This document shows positions 24,019-32,359 of a DNA stretch of 64,000 nucleotides, piece by piece; within the stretch, counting starts at the first letter, position 1, and each line of letters begins with the position of its first letter. The translations under genes and the position numbers were made by a program. The notes under the pieces are model-generated. The model made no database searches, had not been told where the DNA came from, and saw only the letters and a program-made list of their open reading frames with translations. The DNA is from Cryobacterium sp. SO1 (GTDB lineage Bacteria > Actinomycetota > Actinomycetes > Actinomycetales > Microbacteriaceae), in NCBI RefSeq assembly GCF_004210215.2, contig NZ_CP067394.1, forward strand, positions 1,922,001 through 1,986,000, in the 5' to 3' direction.

Positions 24019-26406
24019 TCAGGCGCCGACGTACGCAGCGAGGTGCTGGCCCGTGAGGGTGGAGCGTGCGGTGACGAGGTCGGCCGGCGTTCCCTCGAAG
24101 ACGATCCGGCCGCCGTCGTGGCCGGCGCCGGGACCCAGGTCGATGATCCAGTCTGCGTGCGCCATCACCGCCTGGTGGTGTTCGACGACGATGACCGACT
24201 TGCCGGAGTCCACCAGGCGGTCCAGCAGCCCGAGGAGCTGTTCGACGTCGGCGAGGTGCAGCCCCGTCGTGGGTTCGTCGAGAACGTAGATGCCGCCCTT
24301 CTCCGAGAGGTGAGTGGCCAGTTTCAGCCGCTGCCGCTCTCCCCCGGACAACGTCGACAGAGGCTGACCCAGGCTGAGGTATCCGAGCCCCACGTCGGCC
24401 AGGCCCAAAAGAATGGCGTGTGCGGCCGGAATCCGGGCCTCGCCGGCGCCGAAGAACTCCACGGCGTCGGTCACCGACATCGCGAGGACCTCGCTGATGT
24501 CACGGCCGCCGAGCCGGAACTCCAGGACCGACGCGTCGAACCGTTTGCCCTCGCAGACCTCGCAGGTGGTCGAGACGGTCGCCATCGGGCCCAGGTCGGT
24601 GAAGATCACGCCGGCGCCGTTGCAGTTGGGGCAGGCGCCCTCGGAGTTGGAACTGAACAGCGCGGGCTTCACTCCGTTGGCCTTGGCGAAGGCCTTGCGG
24701 ATCGGTTCGAGCAGCCCGGTGTAGGTGGCCGGGTTGCTCCGCCGCGAGCCGCGGATCGCGCCCTGGTCGATCGCCACCACGCTCGAGGCGGCCGGGACGG
24801 AGCCGTGCACGAGCGAACTTTTGCCGGAGCCGGCCACCCCGGTGATCACCACGAGCACGCCCAGGGGGATGTCGACGTCGACGTCCTTCAAGTTGTGCGA
24901 CCTCGCACCGCGGATCTCCATCGCCCCGGCGGGCGTGCGCACGTCTTCCTTGACCCGCGCACGGTAGTCGAGGTGGCGGCCGGTGAGCGTGTCGCTGGCC
25001 CGGAGCCCCTCGAGAGTGCCCTCGTAGCAGACCGAGCCGCCCGCCGTGCCGGCGCCGGGACCGAGGTCGATGACGTGGTCGGCAATGGCGATCATCTCCG
25101 GCTTGTGCTCCACCACGAGGACGGTGTTGCCCTTGTCCCGCAGGCGCAGGAGCAGCTCGTTCATCCGCTGGATATCGTGCGGGTGCAGGCCGATGGTCGG
25201 CTCGTCGAAGACATAGGTGACGTCGGTGAGCGAGGAACCGAGGTGCCGGATCAGCTTGGTGCGCTGCGCCTCACCACCGGACAGGGTGCCGGCCGGCCGG
25301 TCCAGCGAAAGGTAGCCCAGACCGATCTCGGTGAACGAGTCGAACAGGTGCTGCAGCGCCGCCAGCAGCGGGGCCACCGACGGGTCGTCGAAGGTGCGCA
25401 CCCAGGCGGCGAGGTCGCTGATCTGCAGGGCACAGGCATCCGCGATGTTGACGCCGGCGATGCGGGAGGAGCGGGCGCCCTCGTTGAGCCGGGTGCCGCC
25501 GCAGTCGGGGCACGTGGCGAAGGTCACGGCGCGGTCCACGAAGGCGCGGATGTGCGGTTGCATGGCCTCGCGGTCTTTCGACAACATCGACTTCTGCACC
25601 TTGGGCACCAGGCCCTCGTAGGTCATATTGATGTCGCCGACCTTCACCTTGACCGGTTCCTTATAGAGGAAGTCCTGGAGCTCCTTCTTGGTGTAGTCGC
25701 GGATCGGCTTGTCGGCGTCGAGGAAGCCCGAGCCGGTGAAGATTCGCACGCCCCAGCCATCCGCGGTGTAGCCGGGGATCGTGAGTGCGCCCTCGTTCAG
25801 CGACTTCGAGTCGTTGTACAGCTGGGTGAGGTCGATGTCGTTGACCGTGCCCATCCCCTCGCAACGCGGGCACATGCCGCCGGTGACGGTGAAGCTGCGC
25901 CGCTCCTTGACGGTGATGCCGCCCTTCTCCATGGTGACCGCTCCGGCGCCGGAGATTGAGGCCACGTTGAAGGAGAACGCCTGCGGCGAGCCGAGGTGCG
26001 GCTGGCCGAGCCGGCTGAACAGGATGCGCAGCAGCGCGTTGGCGTCGGTGGCGGTGCCCACCGTGGAGCGGGCGTTGGCGCCCATCCGCTCCTGGTCCAC
26101 GATGATCGCCGTGGTCAGCCCACTGAGTACGTCCACATCCGGCCGGGCCAGCGAGGGCATGAAGCCCTGCAGGAACGAGCTGTAGGTCTCGTTGATCATC
26201 CGCTGCGACTCCGCGGCGATGGTACTGAACACCAGCGAACTCTTGCCGGAGCCGGACACCCCGGTGAACACCGTCAGGCGCCGCTTGGGGATGTCGACGC
26301 TGATGTCCTTGAGGTTGTTCTCCCGCGCACCCTGCACCCGGATCAGATCGTGACTGTCCGCAACCGCGGCGGAGCGCTGGCGGGCCGGTGAAGCGGAAGC
26401 GGTCAT
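24019..26406 (-). CDS. UvrA-like ABC ATPase (excinuclease subunit A paralogue)
   Basis: This 795-residue protein is a tandem ABC ATPase of the UvrA group. Two Walker A motifs are visible, [10 protein letters not shown] near residue 50 and [10 protein letters not shown] near 515. There are two signature/Walker B sets ([15 protein letters not shown] with [27 protein letters not shown] with [12 protein letters not shown]). Zinc-finger cysteines appear in [26 protein letters not shown] and [10 protein letters not shown]. It is about 150-170 residues shorter than housekeeping UvrA, fitting the short UvrA2/DrrC-like class linked to drug or DNA-damage tolerance. The main nucleotide-excision UvrA is expected elsewhere. 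ATG 26406 follows a TTGGAGA site. It borders the accessory segment; its high G+C (75% in one counted line) matches the host. Confidence 0.88.
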   Translation of the reverse strand: MTASASPARQRSAAVADSHDLIRVQGARENNLKDISVDIPKRRLTVFTGVSGSGKSSLVFSTIAAESQRMINETYSSFLQGFMPSLARPDVDVLSGLTTAIIVDQERMGANARSTVGTATDANALLRILFSRLGQPHLGSPQAFSFNVASISGAGAVTMEKGGITVKERRSFTVTGGMCPRCEGMGTVNDIDLTQLYNDSKSLNEGALTIPGYTADGWGVRIFTGSGFLDADKPIRDYTKKELQDFLYKEPVKVKVGDINMTYEGLVPKVQKSMLSKDREAMQPHIRAFVDRAVTFATCPDCGGTRLNEGARSSRIAGVNIADACALQISDLAAWVRTFDDPSVAPLLAALQHLFDSFTEIGLGYLSLDRPAGTLSGGEAQRTKLIRHLGSSLTDVTYVFDEPTIGLHPHDIQRMNELLLRLRDKGNTVLVVEHKPEMIAIADHVIDLGPGAGTAGGSVCYEGTLEGLRASDTLTGRHLDYRARVKEDVRTPAGAMEIRGARSHNLKDVDVDIPLGVLVVITGVAGSGKSSLVHGSVPAASSVVAIDQGAIRGSRRSNPATYTGLLEPIRKAFAKANGVKPALFSSNSEGACPNCNGAGVIFTDLGPMATVSTTCEVCEGKRFDASVLEFRLGGRDISEVLAMSVTDAVEFFGAGEARIPAAHAILLGLADVGLGYLSLGQPLSTLSGGERQRLKLATHLSEKGGIYVLDEPTTGLHLADVEQLLGLLDRLVDSGKSVIVVEHHQAVMAHADWIIDLGPGAGHDGGRIVFEGTPADLVTARSTLTGQHLAAYVGA

Positions 26407-26552
26407 CGTGTCTCCAAAGAGGGGGTGCCGAACCGTCGGCGCCGGGCGGCCGACCAGTTCCGAGCATACGTCAGGGTCTCCCCCGCCACAGGGCGTTTTC
26501 GTGGGGGCGGCGGGTGTATCCGTTTCCGCGCCATCGGATTAGTTTGGCGTAC

Positions 26553-27146
26553 ATGCCCAACACCGTCGGACCCACCAGCGCAGTCTTCGCCATCAGCGTC
26601 GACCCCCGACAGCTGACGCCGCGGGAGATCAGCGGTATCCGGGTGGCTTTCGCGGTGAGCGGCGTGGTCGCCATCGCTATCGGCACGATTCTGCTGGTCT
26701 GGACCGAGGCGACCCTCTCGGTGATCGCGGTGCTGTTCGGGCTCTACTTCGTGATCAGCGGTGTCATCCGGATCGTGCGCGGGGCCGCGAGCACCGGGTC
26801 GTCGGCCGGTGGCCGGGTGCTCAATATTGTGCTTGGTGTCCTGGTGCTGATCCTGGGCATCCTGGCGATCCGCAACCCCGAAGGGTCCCTGGCGGTGCTG
26901 GGCCTGCTGGTCGGCATCGTGTGGATCGTCGAAGGGGTGGCGGCGCTGGTGGAGTACACCACCGATTCGAGCCGCTGGCCCGGCATCGTGCTGGGGGTGG
27001 TGAGCGTCCTGGCGGGCGTGATCGTGCTGTTCGCGCCGGTGGCGACGTTCGGCGTGCTCGTCACGATCGGCGGAATCATGCTGATCGTCTCGGGGCTCGT
27101 GCAGCTGGTCCGCGCCTTCACCTTCGGGCGTGGCGTCGCCGCGTGA
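26553..27146 (+). CDS. DUF308/HdeD-family membrane protein
   Basis: This 197-residue integral membrane protein has about six hydrophobic helices in three pairs (from RVAFAVSGVVAIAIG to GIMLIVSGLVQLVRAF), the repeated pattern of the HdeD/DUF308 family. In enteric bacteria HdeD is linked to acid resistance; here the role is unknown. The frame is open upstream, but ATG 26553 lies 7 nt after TAGTTT (26540-26545), which suggests a leaderless start, and helix prediction begins after it. Convergent with the SDR gene, 12 nt apart. Confidence 0.8.
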   Translation: MPNTVGPTSAVFAISVDPRQLTPREISGIRVAFAVSGVVAIAIGTILLVWTEATLSVIAVLFGLYFVISGVIRIVRGAASTGSSAGGRVLNIVLGVLVLILGILAIRNPEGSLAVLGLLVGIVWIVEGVAALVEYTTDSSRWPGIVLGVVSVLAGVIVLFAPVATFGVLVTIGGIMLIVSGLVQLVRAFTFGRGVAA

Positions 27147-27158
27147 GAGCAGCCCCGA

Positions 27159-27932
27159 CTAGCTGGTGAAGTCGGAGGTGTCGCCGACGTACCGGGTGTT
27201 GTTCGCCGGCACCGGCTCGACGGCGGCCAGGACGATTTCAGCGGCGAACTCACTCACGTTGTACAGCTTGCCGGCGGAATCCTGGCGGGCGCTGATGGCG
27301 CCCGGGTTCGCCCGCTCGAGCAGGACGGCCGTGATGGTGCCCTGGATCATGTCGCCGGAGACGACGACGAAGCCGATGCCGGCCTCCGCCAGTTCGGGGA
27401 TTACCGCGCGGAGGGCGTCCTCGCCGGCTCGCTTGCTGCGTGCGACCGGCTCGTAGACGGCGACGTTCGACGCCGTGTCGACGAAGTGCGCCTGGTGGCT
27501 GGTGATGAACACAACGCGGGCACCGTCGCTGAGCAGCGGGACGGCGGCGGTGAGCAGGTTCACTTGGGCATCCCGGTTCAGCTGCATGGCGTAATCCTCG
27601 GCCATGCCGGACTCCATGCCGCCGGAGGCATTCATCACTAGCATGTCCAGTCCGCCGTACTCGGCGCGGATGGTGTCGAACATCGCCGAGACGGACTCGG
27701 CGTCGGTGAGGTCAGCGGCCACGGTGATGGCGGTCCCGCCGGCGGCGCGGATGGCGTCAGCCAGCTTGGTGGCCCGCGCTTCCTTGTTCCGGTAGTTGAT
27801 GACGACCTTCGCGCCGGCTTCGGCGAAGTAGGCGACGGTGTCGGCTCCGATCCCCCGGGACGAGCCCGTGACGAGGATGCGCTTTCCCGAAAGGCTGCCG
27901 GGCTGGAGGGGATTCATCGATGGTGTGCTCAC
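27159..27932 (-). CDS. Short-chain dehydrogenase/reductase family protein
   Basis: This 257-residue protein has the Rossmann NAD(P)-binding motif TGSSRGIGADT after beta-1, an Arg/Lys region after beta-2 suggesting NADP preference, the NASGG motif, and the catalytic Ser in VFITSHQAH. The usual YxxxK is replaced by YEPVARSK, in which Lys is seven residues after Tyr. This may be a family feature or a loss of classical activity. Start GTG 27932 lies 8 nt after TAGTCT, a leaderless layout; ATG 27917 is possible. No substrate can be inferred. It is divergent from the nfeD gene. Confidence 0.8.
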   Translation of the reverse strand: MSTPSMNPLQPGSLSGKRILVTGSSRGIGADTVAYFAEAGAKVVINYRNKEARATKLADAIRAAGGTAITVAADLTDAESVSAMFDTIRAEYGGLDMLVMNASGGMESGMAEDYAMQLNRDAQVNLLTAAVPLLSDGARVVFITSHQAHFVDTASNVAVYEPVARSKRAGEDALRAVIPELAEAGIGFVVVSGDMIQGTITAVLLERANPGAISARQDSAGKLYNVSEFAAEIVLAAVEPVPANNTRYVGDTSDFTS

Positions 27933-28010
27933 GGTGATAAAGACTACCAACATGGCCCACACCTCCAAGTGCTAGCGTCGTGTGCATCCGACGCTTAGAG
28001 GGGCGGCGAC

Positions 28011-28481
28011 ATGGTGGATTTGACCGACTACCTGTGGATCGTGTGGCTGGTGTTCATCCTGGTCTGCGTGATCATCGAGCTGCTCACCCTGGATTTCACG
28101 TTTCTGATGATCGCCGTCGGCAGTGTCGCCGGCCTGGGCGCGAACCTGCTCGGCTGGGACTGGTGGGTCCAGATCCTCGTCGCCGGCGCGGTATCGGTGC
28201 TGCTCCTGCTGCTCATCCGCCCGGTACTGCTGGGCCTGATGAATAGGAACGCCGCGTCGGTACCGCCGAGCAATGTCGCCGCCCTGATCGGCATGGGCGG
28301 ACGGGTGTCGTCCACGGTCGCCGACCTGGGCGGCCTGGTCAGGCTCGATAACGGCGAGACCTGGACCGCCCGCCTCTCCCCCGGCGGGGCGCCCGCCCGC
28401 ATCGACCCAGGAGAGCGGGTGCGGGTGTCCGCCATCGAAGGTTCCACAGCGGTTGTCGTCCCTGACGAAAGGATCCCCTAA
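28011..28481 (+). CDS. NfeD family membrane protein
   Basis: This 156-residue protein is a short NfeD (NfeD1b type). Three membrane helices occupy about residues 8-27, 30-48 and 52-72 and are followed by a soluble OB-fold domain (about 88-150). The C-terminal domain of such proteins binds stomatin-like partners. The stop is directly followed by the SPFH gene, the standard NfeD-stomatin pairing, implying a role in membrane microdomain or membrane-protein quality control. ATG 28011 with a GAGGGG-type site. Confidence 0.88.
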   Translation: MVDLTDYLWIVWLVFILVCVIIELLTLDFTFLMIAVGSVAGLGANLLGWDWWVQILVAGAVSVLLLLLIRPVLLGLMNRNAASVPPSNVAALIGMGGRVSSTVADLGGLVRLDNGETWTARLSPGGAPARIDPGERVRVSAIEGSTAVVVPDERIP

Positions 28482-28482
28482 C

Positions 28483-29457
28483 GTGCCCAGTCTCGATCAG
28501 CTCCTTGTCCAGATCTTCGTGGTGGTGCTCATCATCGTCGTCCTGGTCTTCGTGGTGGTGGTGCTCGTGCGCACCATTCGCATCATTCCGCAGGCCAACG
28601 CCGGTGTCGTCGAGCGCCTCGGCAAGTACCACAAGACCCTGATGCCGGGGCTCAACATCCTGGTGCCGTTCATCGACCGGGTGCGTCCGCTCATCGACAT
28701 GCGGGAACAGGTGGTGTCCTTTCCTCCGCAACCGGTGATCACCGAGGACAACCTGGTCGTCTCGATCGATACCGTGGTGTACTTCCAGGTGACGGATGCC
28801 CGCGCCGCCACCTACGAGATCGCGAACTATCTCGGTGCGGTGGAGCAGCTCACTACGACAACGCTCCGCAACGTGGTCGGCGGGCTCAACCTTGAGGAGG
28901 CGCTGACCAGCCGCGACAACATCAACGGTCAGCTGCGGATCGTGCTGGACGAGGCGACCGGCAAATGGGGCATCCGGGTCGGCCGGGTCGAGCTGAAGGC
29001 CATCGACCCGCCGCACTCGATCCAGGACTCGATGGAGAAGCAGATGCGAGCGGAACGGGACCGTCGGGCGCTGATCCTCACGGCGGAGGGCACCAAACAG
29101 TCTGCGATCCTCACCGCCGAGGGCGCCCGGCAGGCGTCGATCCTGCAGGCCGAGGGCCAGGCCAAGGCCGCCGTGCTGCGTGCGCAGGGCGAAGCCGAGG
29201 CCATCACCACCGTATTCAAGGCCATTCACGACGGCGACCCCGACCCGAAGCTCCTCGCCTATCAGTACCTGCAAACCCTGCCGAAGCTCGCCGAAGGCAG
29301 CGCGAACAAACTCTGGATCGTGCCGAGCGAGCTGACCGAGGCGATGAAGGGCATCGGCCGGGCCTTCGGACCGAATCCGGTTCCCGGTTCCCACCCGGGT
29401 GCCGTCGCCGATTCCCCAGCAGCCGGAGAGGGCACCGGGCGCGGCCATGACGGCTGA
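28483..29457 (+). CDS. SPFH/Band 7 (stomatin-like) membrane protein
   Basis: This 324-residue protein has one N-terminal membrane helix (about residues 6-30) and an SPFH domain (IPQANAGVVERLGKYHKTL to about residue 190). A long Ala/Glu-rich coiled-coil region (ILTAEGTKQSAILTAEGARQ, about 195-250) follows, as in QmcA/paraslipins. It probably oligomerises into membrane scaffolds with the NfeD partner. Start GTG 28483 with an AAAGGA site, 1 nt after the nfeD stop. Its end overlaps the GDPD gene by 11 nt. Confidence 0.9.
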   Translation: MPSLDQLLVQIFVVVLIIVVLVFVVVVLVRTIRIIPQANAGVVERLGKYHKTLMPGLNILVPFIDRVRPLIDMREQVVSFPPQPVITEDNLVVSIDTVVYFQVTDARAATYEIANYLGAVEQLTTTTLRNVVGGLNLEEALTSRDNINGQLRIVLDEATGKWGIRVGRVELKAIDPPHSIQDSMEKQMRAERDRRALILTAEGTKQSAILTAEGARQASILQAEGQAKAAVLRAQGEAEAITTVFKAIHDGDPDPKLLAYQYLQTLPKLAEGSANKLWIVPSELTEAMKGIGRAFGPNPVPGSHPGAVADSPAAGEGTGRGHDG

Positions 29458-30199
29458 CCGGGCGGCGTTCCTGTCACCACCGGGCCCGCGGATCCTGGCG
29501 CACCGAGGGCTGAGCACTCACGCGCCGGAGAACACGCTGCTCGCCTTCCTGCAGGCCATCGCGCACGGGGCGACGCACCTGGAGACGGACGTGCACGCCA
29601 GCCGCGACGGCGTGGCCGTGATCAGCCACGACCCGGTCCTGCCCGATGGCGGCGCCGCCGTGAACGAGCTCACGATGGCGCAGCTTGGCCGCGTCGACCT
29701 GGGCGAGGGGCAGAACTACTGCTCCCTGGCGGAGGCCCTGGCCGCGTTCCCAGAGGAACGGTTCAATATCGACGTCAAGTCCGCCGACGCGGTATCGCCG
29801 ACAGCGCGGGCCATCCGGGCGACTTCGGCCTCCCGCCGGGTGCTCCTCACCTCTTTTTCTGAGAGCCGGCGCCGCCGGGTGCTCCGGGAGGTCCCCGGCG
29901 CCGCGACCTCCGCGTCAGCCCAGGGGGTCGCACTGATGCTGGCCGCCGTGTCCCTCCGTCAGTACTGGGCCCTCCCCCGCATCCTGCGCGGGATCGACGC
30001 CGTTCAGGTGCCGGTCAACGCCGGGCGGCTCCGCATCGTCACGCCGCGGGTGGTCGGGCACATGCATACAATCGGGGTGGAGGTGCACGTCTGGACCGTC
30101 AACGACCCACTGCTGATGTGCCGGCTGCTCGAGCTGGGTGTCGACGGCCTCGTCACCGACCGCTGTGACCTCGCCGCCCAGGTGGTCGCACGCCTGTGA
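29447..30199 (+). CDS. Glycerophosphodiester phosphodiesterase family protein
   Basis: This 250-residue TIM-barrel protein hydrolyses glycerophosphodiesters to glycerol-3-phosphate and an alcohol. Catalytic motifs are ILAHRGLSTHAPENTLLAF (His/Arg and Glu), LETDVHASRDG (Glu, Asp) and VISHDPVL (His). The C-terminal VWTVNDPL and DGLVTDR are also typical. No signal peptide is seen, so it is likely cytosolic. ATG 29447 lies inside the 3' end of the SPFH gene, so it is translationally coupled with the nfeD-SPFH pair. Confidence 0.9.
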   Translation: MTADRAAFLSPPGPRILAHRGLSTHAPENTLLAFLQAIAHGATHLETDVHASRDGVAVISHDPVLPDGGAAVNELTMAQLGRVDLGEGQNYCSLAEALAAFPEERFNIDVKSADAVSPTARAIRATSASRRVLLTSFSESRRRRVLREVPGAATSASAQGVALMLAAVSLRQYWALPRILRGIDAVQVPVNAGRLRIVTPRVVGHMHTIGVEVHVWTVNDPLLMCRLLELGVDGLVTDRCDLAAQVVARL

Positions 30200-30272
30200 T
30201 GCGCGGCACCGAGGGCGACACGCCGATGAGAGCAGACCGATTCTGAGAGATCCCCGCGAGTAGGGCAGTAAC

Positions 30273-30299
30273 GGAAAGATAACGTCCAGCTTGATGGTT
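30273..30299 (+). promoter_or_regulatory. SigR/SigH-like promoter of rbpA
   Basis: GGAAAG (30273-30278) and GTT (30297-30299) are separated by 18 nt, close to the GGAAT-N18-GTT pattern of thiol-stress ECF sigma factors. rbpA is a known SigR target in Streptomyces. The leader to the ATG would be about 30 nt. Confidence 0.45.
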
Positions 30300-30335
30300 T
30301 ACAACTAGGAAAGCATCGCGAGAGGAGACCACACG

Positions 30336-30698
30336 ATGGCAGATCGTAGTTTGCGTGGCATGAGGTTGGGTTCACAGAGCCTGCAGAGCGAAGAGGGCGT
30401 GACCTTTTCCCCACGCGTGAGTCACACGTACTTGTGTGCAACGTGCGAGCGCGAGACGGTGATGATTTTCTCCGCCGAGGCTGAGGCGCCGGACGAATGG
30501 GAGTGCCGATTCTGCTCCCAGACGGCGACCCGGTTGGTCGATTCGAAGCCCGTGGTCGTGGACCACTCCGACGAAAAGATCGCCCGCACCCATTGGGACA
30601 TGCTCCTGGAACGTCGGACCAGGGCCGAACTGGAAGAGCTGCTGGAGGAGCGCCTCACGGTTCTCCGCCAGCGTCGCGGCCAGAAGGTCGGCGCATAG
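30336..30698 (+). CDS. rbpA: RNA polymerase-binding protein RbpA
   Basis: This 120-residue actinobacterial transcription factor binds RNA polymerase and group I/II sigma factors and helps open promoters. Zinc-site cysteines are Cys34, Cys37, Cys57 and Cys60 (CATCERET, WECRFC). The N-terminal tail with LRGMRLGSQS and the C-terminal sigma-interaction helix (THWDMLLERRTRAELEELLEERL) are conserved. GAGGAG site before ATG 30336. Convergent with lnt, sharing a hairpin. Confidence 0.97.
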   Translation: MADRSLRGMRLGSQSLQSEEGVTFSPRVSHTYLCATCERETVMIFSAEAEAPDEWECRFCSQTATRLVDSKPVVVDHSDEKIARTHWDMLLERRTRAELEELLEERLTVLRQRRGQKVGA

Positions 30699-30738
30699 CC
30701 CGTCCCGGCGGGAAGCCTTGCTTCCTGCACCGTACCTG

Positions 30739-30764
30739 ACGGCGCCGGCTAACCCCGGCGCCGT
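30739..30764. terminator. Shared hairpin between rbpA and lnt
   Basis: ACGGCGCCGG (30739-30748) pairs perfectly with 30755-30764 around a 6-nt loop. The loop contains the lnt stop codon (30749-30751), so the same hairpin ends both convergent genes. A short T-run follows on the + side. Confidence 0.75.
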
Positions 30765-32350
30765 TTGCGTATCCTGGCGCGGTCGGCACGCAAGTGCACC
30801 GCGGCCGGCCGGGGGCCGGAATCGGTCCTCCCCAGTGCCCGGGCCGAGAACAGGCAAAGCAGAACCCCCGCGAGGCCCAGGCCGGAGACGAACCACTCCA
30901 GCGGACGACCAACGCTCATCGCCGGCGTATCCGTGACGCTCAACGGGACGGTCTGCACCATCGCCCCCGGTTCCCAGGTCGGCAGGCTGTCCAGCGACTG
31001 ACCATCCGGTGTGATGATCGCGCTGGTTCCGACGGTCGAGATGTTCACCACGGTGCGCCCGGCCTCGATCGCCCGAAGCCGGGCGATCGCCAGCTGTTGC
31101 ACGGACTCGTCGGTGCGACCGAAGTCTGCATTGTTGGTCTGGGCAAGGATGATTTCGGCGTTGTCGCTGATCATCTCGTGCACCAGCTGGTCATCGGCGA
31201 TATCGAAGCAGATGGCGATGCCGGCGATGATGCCGTCGATGTCGAAGACGTTGTCCCTGGTGCCGATTTCGTAGTCGCGGGAGACAAGATCGATCAGGTC
31301 GGGGGCGAACGGCCGCCAGAAGGCCCGGTCCGGCATGTACTCGGCGAAGGGAACCGGGTGCACCTTGTCGTAGAGGTCGACGGCGCCCTCGCCGGCCTTC
31401 CAGAGCAGGGACGTGTTGTAGAACTTGCCGTCGCGCTCCGTGATGGTGCCCGCGATCAGCGGGGCGTCCATGACCCGGCTGATGTAGTCGGCCGCCCTGG
31501 CCGAGTCCGCCGACCGGAGCGGATCCACGTCGATGCCGTTCTCCGGCCAGACGACGAAGTCCACCGGTTCGCCCACGAGCGGCAGGGTCGCCGAGATGTG
31601 GTCGTTCAGGATCTGACCTGGTGCGTTCTGGGCGAACAGGCCGGCATCCGAGGCCCCTTGCACGGCGGCGATGCGGGCTGTGCCGCTCTGCAGGGTCGGC
31701 CACGCCGGAAACGCCAGCAGGAGGGCGACAGCCGCCACCGCGATCGCCGACCTGGCCGATACCCGCACACCCGGCTCCCGGCACAGCTGGACGACCAGGG
31801 CGCTCAGCCACACCATCACGAAGCTGAGACCGGACATACCGACCCAGGCGATGAGCCCGTTGAACGGGCTCTCCGACTGGGAGATGGCGACTCGGCCCCA
31901 CGCGAAGCCGCCGTAGGGCCACACCGCCGAGATCGCCTCGCGGGCCGTCCACAACCCGGCAACGACTACGGGGAGGACCCCGAGCCGCCCGGTGACGGAC
32001 GGCCAGACCCGTGGTCCGAAGTTCAGGACCACCGCGGTGAGGGCCAGGCCCACACCGAAGAAGATCGCTTGGAGGCCGGCCAGCGCCAGCCACGGCACGG
32101 GGCCGAGGTAGAGGGTGAGCCAACTGATGTGGATCAGCCAGAACGACAGGCCGGCGACCAGGCCCACGACGAGGCCGGTCCAGAACCCCCGACCCAGCAG
32201 GGCCAGGATCATCAGGGCAACCCCGACCGGAGCCAGGAACCACCAGGATCGATCCGGGAAAGCCCCGTCCAGGATGGCGCCGGCGCCGACGGCAAGCAGA
32301 AGCGCCGCCCAGAGGGGCAGGCCGGTGCTGCGTAGTAAACCTGTCGTCAC
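30749..32350 (-). CDS. lnt: Apolipoprotein N-acyltransferase
   Basis: This 533-residue membrane enzyme adds the third acyl chain to lipoproteins. Six to seven N-terminal helices (residues 1-215) precede a nitrilase-like domain with the catalytic triad Glu270 (VVWPENG), Lys329 (DKVHPVPF) and Cys381 (AICFD), plus the conserved Glu337 (PFAEYMP). A final helix (about 486-508) precedes a basic tail. Start GTG 32350, 9 nt after the helicase stop. Substrates in this window include the predicted lipoproteins CtaC, the FKBP protein and the sugar-binding protein. In mycobacteria Lnt is fused to a dolichol-phosphate mannose synthase; here it is free-standing. Confidence 0.93.
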   Translation of the reverse strand: MTTGLLRSTGLPLWAALLLAVGAGAILDGAFPDRSWWFLAPVGVALMILALLGRGFWTGLVVGLVAGLSFWLIHISWLTLYLGPVPWLALAGLQAIFFGVGLALTAVVLNFGPRVWPSVTGRLGVLPVVVAGLWTAREAISAVWPYGGFAWGRVAISQSESPFNGLIAWVGMSGLSFVMVWLSALVVQLCREPGVRVSARSAIAVAAVALLLAFPAWPTLQSGTARIAAVQGASDAGLFAQNAPGQILNDHISATLPLVGEPVDFVVWPENGIDVDPLRSADSARAADYISRVMDAPLIAGTITERDGKFYNTSLLWKAGEGAVDLYDKVHPVPFAEYMPDRAFWRPFAPDLIDLVSRDYEIGTRDNVFDIDGIIAGIAICFDIADDQLVHEMISDNAEIILAQTNNADFGRTDESVQQLAIARLRAIEAGRTVVNISTVGTSAIITPDGQSLDSLPTWEPGAMVQTVPLSVTDTPAMSVGRPLEWFVSGLGLAGVLLCLFSARALGRTDSGPRPAAVHLRADRARIRKRRRG

Positions 32351-32359
32351 TTCAACAGC

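Noticed and set aside
23926..25959. 677-codon open frame on the + strand opposite the uvrA-like gene
   Set aside because: Antisense shadow; its start would extend into the gene-free stretch but no ribosome site is present.
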